A stretch of DNA of 64,000 nucleotides, taken from NCBI GenBank assembly GCA_902788095.1, contig CADAIT010000007.1, forward strand, positions 38,852 to 102,851, written 5' to 3'. The notes under the pieces are model-generated. The model was not told the DNA's origin and did not search any database. It saw only the letters and a program-made list of their open reading frames with translations. The position numbers and the translations under genes are program-made. The stretch comes from an uncultured Bacteroidia bacterium (lineage in GTDB: Bacteria; Bacteroidota; Bacteroidia; Bacteroidales; UBA932). Positions 60,164 to 64,000 of this stretch are shown in pieces (position 1 is the stretch's first letter; each line of letters opens with the position of its first letter).

Positions 60164-61320
60164 ACGCCTGCCGTCACGCTCCAGAGCAAACGTTCTCCGG
60201 AAGGACCTATCAAGTAACTGCTCAGAGTCCCAGGATTAAAATAATCGGCAGCATCGCCCACCAGAAGCAGGTATTCGTTGAGCGCCAGCCCCTTCAGGGC
60301 GCACAGTCCGTACGGATTTCCGCTCAGCGTGCTTCCATACCAGGATATCACGCCCGGAGCCTTCACGGACCAGATGGAATAGATGCGTGCAGCGCCCCAC
60401 ACAAATTCCGACGTCGTGCCGATGCAGAAGATTTCGTCGCCCAACTGGCATGACGCGCTCACCAACGTGGGGTGCCCATACGACTCGACGCGCGATACAT
60501 TCTGGGGGGTGGAGGCCGGGAAGCTGTACAGGCCCGACGACACGTCGCCATAATTTCCCATCGATGTCACATAAATGGTGCCCATGCTGTCGGCATACAC
60601 GCTTTTCAGGTTCACCTGCACCCTTACGGTCCGGGTGACGGTAAAGCTTTTGGTGTCGATGATACTCACCGTATTGTCGTACGCATAAGCAGGCGGAAGC
60701 TGGCTGGAAATGCCGCCGGAATTGGCAACGTACAGTTTGCCGTCATGATAAGCGATGCCTTCCGGCTGATAACCCACCTCCACGGTATCGGCCACTTTAT
60801 ACGTATTCAGGTCCACGCGGTACACGCAGCCTTTCGGATTGGCGGAGTCCGTGACGGAATTGTCGGCCCCGTACGTAGCGAAAGCGCCCGCCCAGGAGGT
60901 TACATAGGCGTATTTGTCGTCAAAAGCGATGTTGCGGGGCGTCGGAATTTCGATGACGGCCAGCTCCTGCTCGTTTTCGGCCGAAATCACCTCGACGATG
61001 CCAGAATTGTTGATGACCATCCACACCTTGTCACCGTTTACGGCGATGTCGTTGCCCACGTCGCCCAGCCCGGCCGCTGCCGAGGGGTTCATTTTCCTGA
61101 AGGCGCCGGCGACGTACCGGCCGTCTGTCAGGCGCAGGAAATCCAACGTGGCGTTGTTGGCTCCCATCTGGCCTTCGTTGAGGACGAAAATTTTCTTAAC
61201 CTCCCCGGGAAATTCGTAAACAGCCACTTCGCGTCCTGCCAATGCATCGTCAACAGGGGTTTTCTGGCACGCCACCACCGTGAGCATGCCTAGCGTAAAA
61301 AGCATCAGGCTTTTTTTCAT
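60133..61320 (-). CDS. btuG: BtuG-like surface cobalamin-binding beta-propeller lipoprotein
   Basis: A 395-residue lipoprotein (MKKSLMLFTLGMLTVVAC). Seven-bladed propeller repeats resemble YncE: KIFVLNEGQMGANNATLDFLRL, DIAVNGDKVWMVINNSGIVEVIS, NIAFDDKYAYVTSWAG, EGIAYHDGKLYVANSGG, YDNTVSIIDTKSFTVTRTV and SVYADSMGTIYVTSMGNYGD. In Bacteroides BtuG binds corrinoids with very high affinity and caps BtuB. The riboswitch upstream and the btuB downstream support the same role. The open frame extends upstream through the riboswitch, which argues for the ATG at 61320. Confidence 0.9.
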   Translation of the reverse strand: MKKSLMLFTLGMLTVVACQKTPVDDALAGREVAVYEFPGEVKKIFVLNEGQMGANNATLDFLRLTDGRYVAGAFRKMNPSAAAGLGDVGNDIAVNGDKVWMVINNSGIVEVISAENEQELAVIEIPTPRNIAFDDKYAYVTSWAGAFATYGADNSVTDSANPKGCVYRVDLNTYKVADTVEVGYQPEGIAYHDGKLYVANSGGISSQLPPAYAYDNTVSIIDTKSFTVTRTVRVQVNLKSVYADSMGTIYVTSMGNYGDVSSGLYSFPASTPQNVSRVESYGHPTLVSASCQLGDEIFCIGTTSEFVWGAARIYSIWSVKAPGVISWYGSTLSGNPYGLCALKGLALNEYLLLVGDAADYFNPGTLSSYLIGPSGERLLWSVTAGVCPGHFAVWK

Positions 61321-61379
61321 GAAAATTATAGTATTAACGTTAGCGCACCTGCTTGTCCCCGAGCCCGGATACTTAACTT

Positions 61380-61546
61380 GACTCAGGCAGGTCTTCTGAC
61401 TTCTCCCGGCCCCGGCCTTCTCGGGGTTGCCCCCAATGGCAATGGATACGGAGCCGTTGCGGATAACACAGCTGCGGGCACAGTTCCGGCTTCTCACCGG
61501 CTTCCCTTTTGAGCACTCTGCTGAGAGGCACCTGAATCTGGCTGCA
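61380..61546 (-). ncRNA. Cobalamin riboswitch
   Basis: On the minus strand the conserved core GGGAAGCCGGTGAGAAGCC is followed by GGAACTGTGCCCGCAGCTGT. The B12 box AGTCAGAAGACCTGCC comes later, in the order expected of AdoCbl-type riboswitches. It lies in the leader of btuG-btuB, about 60 nt before the ATG, and should shut expression off when cobalamin is plentiful. Confidence 0.95.
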
Positions 61547-61552
61547 AATTTA
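61545..61552 (-). promoter_or_regulatory. -7 promoter box of the riboswitch-controlled btu operon
   Basis: The minus strand reads TAAATTTG immediately upstream of the riboswitch. Confidence 0.6.
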
Positions 61553-61619
61553 CGAAAAAAGGGGCACACACGAAATGTTTCCCGGCTCTTTTCCATCGGC
61601 CCAGTCAGGGCGCCACAGT

Positions 61620-61727
61620 CAGTTGTGACAGTCAACTCCTTGTGAGACAATATATTATACAATAATCCTCGTTCAAAATCTGAACGAGGATTATACAGGA
61701 AACGTCTGTTAGTCAGGCGATTAGCGA

Positions 61728-61732
<5 letters not shown>
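61620..61732. repeat. Palindromic element at the 5' side of the btu operon
   Basis: ATAATCCTCGTTCA and TGAACGAGGATTAT (61662-61694, five-base loop) repeat the palindrome of 58124-58156. The flanks again carry GTGACAG on the left, and the right end holds the TGA stop of marR. A probable terminator for gpx-marR. Confidence 0.7.
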
Positions 61733-62168
<436 letters not shown>

Positions 62169-62174
62169 ACCCGA

Positions 62175-62741
62175 TTAGAGCATGGCTTCTACGTCCTTGG
62201 CGAAGTCCTTGGGCTCGGCCACGGGGGCGAAACGCTTAACAATGGTACCGTCGCGGGACACCAGGAACTTGGTGAAGTTCCACAGGATGTCGCTGTCTTT
62301 TTCTACGCTCTTGCTCAGGCCTTTGAGCAGTTTCTGGGTAGCCTTGGCCTTGAGGCCGTTGTACTCCTCGGTGGGGGCCTGGGCCTTCAGGAACTCGAAG
62401 ATGGGCTCCGCGTTGGCGCCGTTCACATCGGTCTTGGCCATGAGGGGGAAGGTGACGCCATGGTTCAGGCGACAGAATTCCTCGATTTGCTCGTTGGTGC
62501 CGGGCTCCTGGCCTGCAAACTGGTCGCAGGGGAATCCAATCACCACCAGGCCTTTGTCCTTGTACTGCTGATACAGGGCCTCCAGGCCGTCGTACTGCGG
62601 GGTAAACCCACATTTGGAAGCGGTGTTCACAATGAGGAGCACCTTGCCTTCATAGTCCTTGAAGGAAACTTCCGCACCCTTGTTGTTCAGGGTTTTGAAA
62701 TCGTAAATGCTTGCCATATCTTGTTCGTTTTGTGCGTTCAT
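62175..62741 (-). CDS. Glutathione peroxidase-family thiol peroxidase
   Basis: A 188-residue protein of the GPx family, which reduces hydrogen peroxide and organic hydroperoxides, usually with thioredoxin in bacteria. Motifs: LLIVNTASKCGFTPQY with the peroxidatic cysteine, VIGFPCDQFAGQEPG with the partner Gln and a possible resolving cysteine, and WNFTKFLVSRDG with the conserved Trp. The ATG at 62741 is chosen for its position after the promoter; MASIYDFK at 62717 is an equally plausible start. Operon with the MarR-type regulator. Confidence 0.93.
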   Translation of the reverse strand: MNAQNEQDMASIYDFKTLNNKGAEVSFKDYEGKVLLIVNTASKCGFTPQYDGLEALYQQYKDKGLVVIGFPCDQFAGQEPGTNEQIEEFCRLNHGVTFPLMAKTDVNGANAEPIFEFLKAQAPTEEYNGLKAKATQKLLKGLSKSVEKDSDILWNFTKFLVSRDGTIVKRFAPVAEPKDFAKDVEAML

Positions 62742-62766
62742 CGTATGTTGTATTTTGGTTTTATTT

Positions 62767-62818
62767 ATATCGTTTACGACGCAAATATACGACATTTATT
62801 TTATATCGCAAGCGATAT
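62767..62818 (-). promoter_or_regulatory. gpx-marR promoter with palindromic operator
   Basis: On the minus strand TTG (62809-62811), 19 bp, and TATATTTG (62782-62789) make the promoter. A palindrome ATATCGC-AA-GCGATAT (62803-62818) covers the TTG. A second, imperfect half site ATATCGTTTACGAC (62767-62782) lies just downstream. This is a good candidate binding site for the MarR protein. Confidence 0.65.
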
Positions 62819-62895
62819 TTTATGTTTTTTCGTCTTTTTTGCACATTTGACACAAGATTTTGCGCGGGTGGGACATCCACACGCGTTTTATGATG

Positions 62896-62903
62896 TACTT
62901 TTG
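62896..62903 (+). promoter_or_regulatory. -7 promoter box of the small-peptide operon
   Basis: TACTTTTG is about 20 bases before the ATG of the 46-residue ORF. Confidence 0.5.
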
Positions 62904-62923
62904 CCATTGAAAACAAAACAAAA

Positions 62924-63064
62924 ATGGATATGGAAAGAAAAACCTACTGTGTCCCCTGCTGCGAAGTGGTGGAACTGCGGCTGGAGAATGCCGTATTACA
63001 ATCGTCCGTGAAAGGATACAAGCCCGGCTACGGAGACTGGATAACCAACGAATGGGGGAACTAA
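62924..63064 (+). CDS. Small 46-residue protein of a type common before Bacteroidales surface lipoproteins
   Basis: The peptide MDMERKTYCVPCCEVVELRL continues ENAVLQSSVKGYKPGYGDW and ends TNEWGN. Short proteins with this pattern (a KxYxxPxxEVVEL start, then a hydrophobic-LQSS turn and an aromatic, acidic tail) often precede surface lipoprotein genes in Bacteroidales. No signal peptide. It stops three bases before the next ATG, so it is probably co-transcribed with the following gene. Function unknown. Confidence 0.65.
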   Translation: MDMERKTYCVPCCEVVELRLENAVLQSSVKGYKPGYGDWITNEWGN

Positions 63065-63067
63065 GCT

Positions 63068-64000
63068 ATGAAAAAATACTGGATGATTGCCGCGGCCCTT
63101 GTGCTGGCCGCCTGCGCCAAAACGGAAGTGGAAGCGCCCGTAGAGAAGGAAAATCCTTCTGAAAAAGTATGGACGGGACGGCGATGCGGCCGAAACCAAG
63201 TCCCTGGACAATTCCGTCGAAAGCCGGATAGACTTTTATTGGAGCACGAAGGACTATGTGGAGGTGTATCGAATCGACAATAACGGAGAAGCCCTGGAGA
63301 AGGTGGGCACCCTGTCGCCTGTCGGTGTCGGCGGCTCTTCCACAACGCTCCGAGGTGAAATCACGGGCCGCTTCTGGGTGGGCGATCCACTGGCGCTTTT
63401 CTTTCCCAAACTTCCCGCCGATGAAAAGACCCGCTACGCCAATCAGAAAGGCACGGTGGCCGACATTGCCAAGAATTTTGACTATGCCGTGGCATTTATG
63501 AAGGTTGCGTCAATTGATGAGCCTGTTGCTGGTGCTCTGCAAAGCGGCGAAATCCTCACGTTGGAAAACCTTAACGGCGGTTCCTCGGCCGAGTTCGAGA
63601 ACGCACAGAGCATCACCAAGTTCAGTTTCAGCTATGCCAGCGTGAATTCCGAGGGCATCGTGAAACTCACCATCACCGCGCCCTATATGGCGGGGGAGGT
63701 GACCGTGATTCCGGATGCCCCGGGCACGGAGTTTTACGTGGCCATTCCGGATTCCGGCCTGGACCAGAAACTGACCTACACCTTTATGGCCGAGACCGAG
63801 AGCGGTAAAATCTACGAAGCCACCAGGAAGGCCAACCTCGTAGCCGGCAAATACTACAAGGCCCTTGTAAGCGGTATGGCCGAGTACAAACCTGTAGAGA
63901 CCCCCCTCACCATCGAGGCGCGGGAGGCCGGCACGATTACCATCCTCAACCCGCTGAACCGGCGCATCATGTACAACGCCGAAGGATATGGATTTACCCA
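63068..64000 (+). pseudogene. Frameshifted surface lipoprotein gene, 3' end beyond the window
   Basis: The ATG at 63068 gives a lipoprotein signal (MKKYWMIAAALVLAAC) and a charged linker up to SEKVWT, then runs off frame to a stop near 63283. From about 63180 the next frame continues the protein (GDAAETKSLDNSVESRIDFYW, GRFWVGDPLALFFPKLPADEK, ISKxSFSYA-like strands). It stays open to the end of the window at TPLTIEAREAGTITILNP, which begins a beta-sandwich domain of BspA/fimbrillin-type surface proteins. One extra base or two missing bases between about 63160 and 63180 would explain it. It may be a true mutation, phase variation or a sequence error. Confidence 0.65.

Overview
The window looks like a chromosomal segment of a GC-rich member of the Bacteroidales. 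Three things support this. SusC/SusD and hybrid two-component (HTCS) genes are present. Promoters of the Bacteroidetes type recur, with a TAnnTTTG -7 box, often a TTG about 20 bp upstream, and many start codons only 2-8 nt after the box. There are also many OmpA/PorT-type small beta-barrels and a BtuG/BtuB pair. I cannot name the genus; a gut relative of Alistipes or an uncultured family is plausible. About 47 genes are supported. No prophage, rRNA or CRISPR array was seen.

Layout. 0-4.4 kb: a partial secreted protein, a broken HTCS-type propeller gene whose 3' end is a copy of the L-serine dehydratase 3' end, a REP-associated transposase (RAYT) with repeat arrays on both sides, and queH. 4.4-8.4 kb: two paralogous OM barrels and a FeoA-FeoB fusion. 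8.4-23.8 kb: a polysaccharide utilisation locus made of an HTCS sensor divergent from GH130, an MFS permease, an unknown lipoprotein, SusC, SusD, a LamG lipoprotein and a second unknown lipoprotein paralogous to the first. 23.8-29.1 kb: sdaA, mdh, a structured RNA or leader, a phosphopantetheinyl transferase, RhuM/Doc, a nuclease-like secreted protein and a Fic remnant. 29.4-37.7 kb: nrdDG, an ECF sigma factor with a membrane-spanning partner, a TPR protein, an EnvC-like protein and ispE. 37.9-43.3 kb: a lipoprotein, comM, hicAB-tsaE and a CotH-like lipoprotein. 43.3-51 kb: sufB-pnuC-sufC-sufD and aroB-aroDA-aroC. 51-58 kb: tRNA-Leu, an OM barrel, a small barrel, a phosphodiesterase, a NagB-like/PIG-L fusion and nagB. 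58-64 kb: a cobalamin riboswitch with btuG-btuB, a gpx-marR operon, a small peptide gene and a frameshifted surface lipoprotein gene.

The most striking theme is intergenic repeat families that have entered or reshaped housekeeping genes. The RAYT-linked repeat sits beside its transposase and upstream of queH, and one copy lies in frame inside aroB. A second, CHSERSEES-type repeat encodes part of the N-terminus of a shortened SufD, lies within a His/Cys-rich insertion of AroC, supplies the stop codon of aroDA, and forms almost the whole sufB-pnuC spacer. Together with the propeller/sdaA chimera, this suggests a genome in which small repeats and short recombination events repeatedly edit coding sequences.
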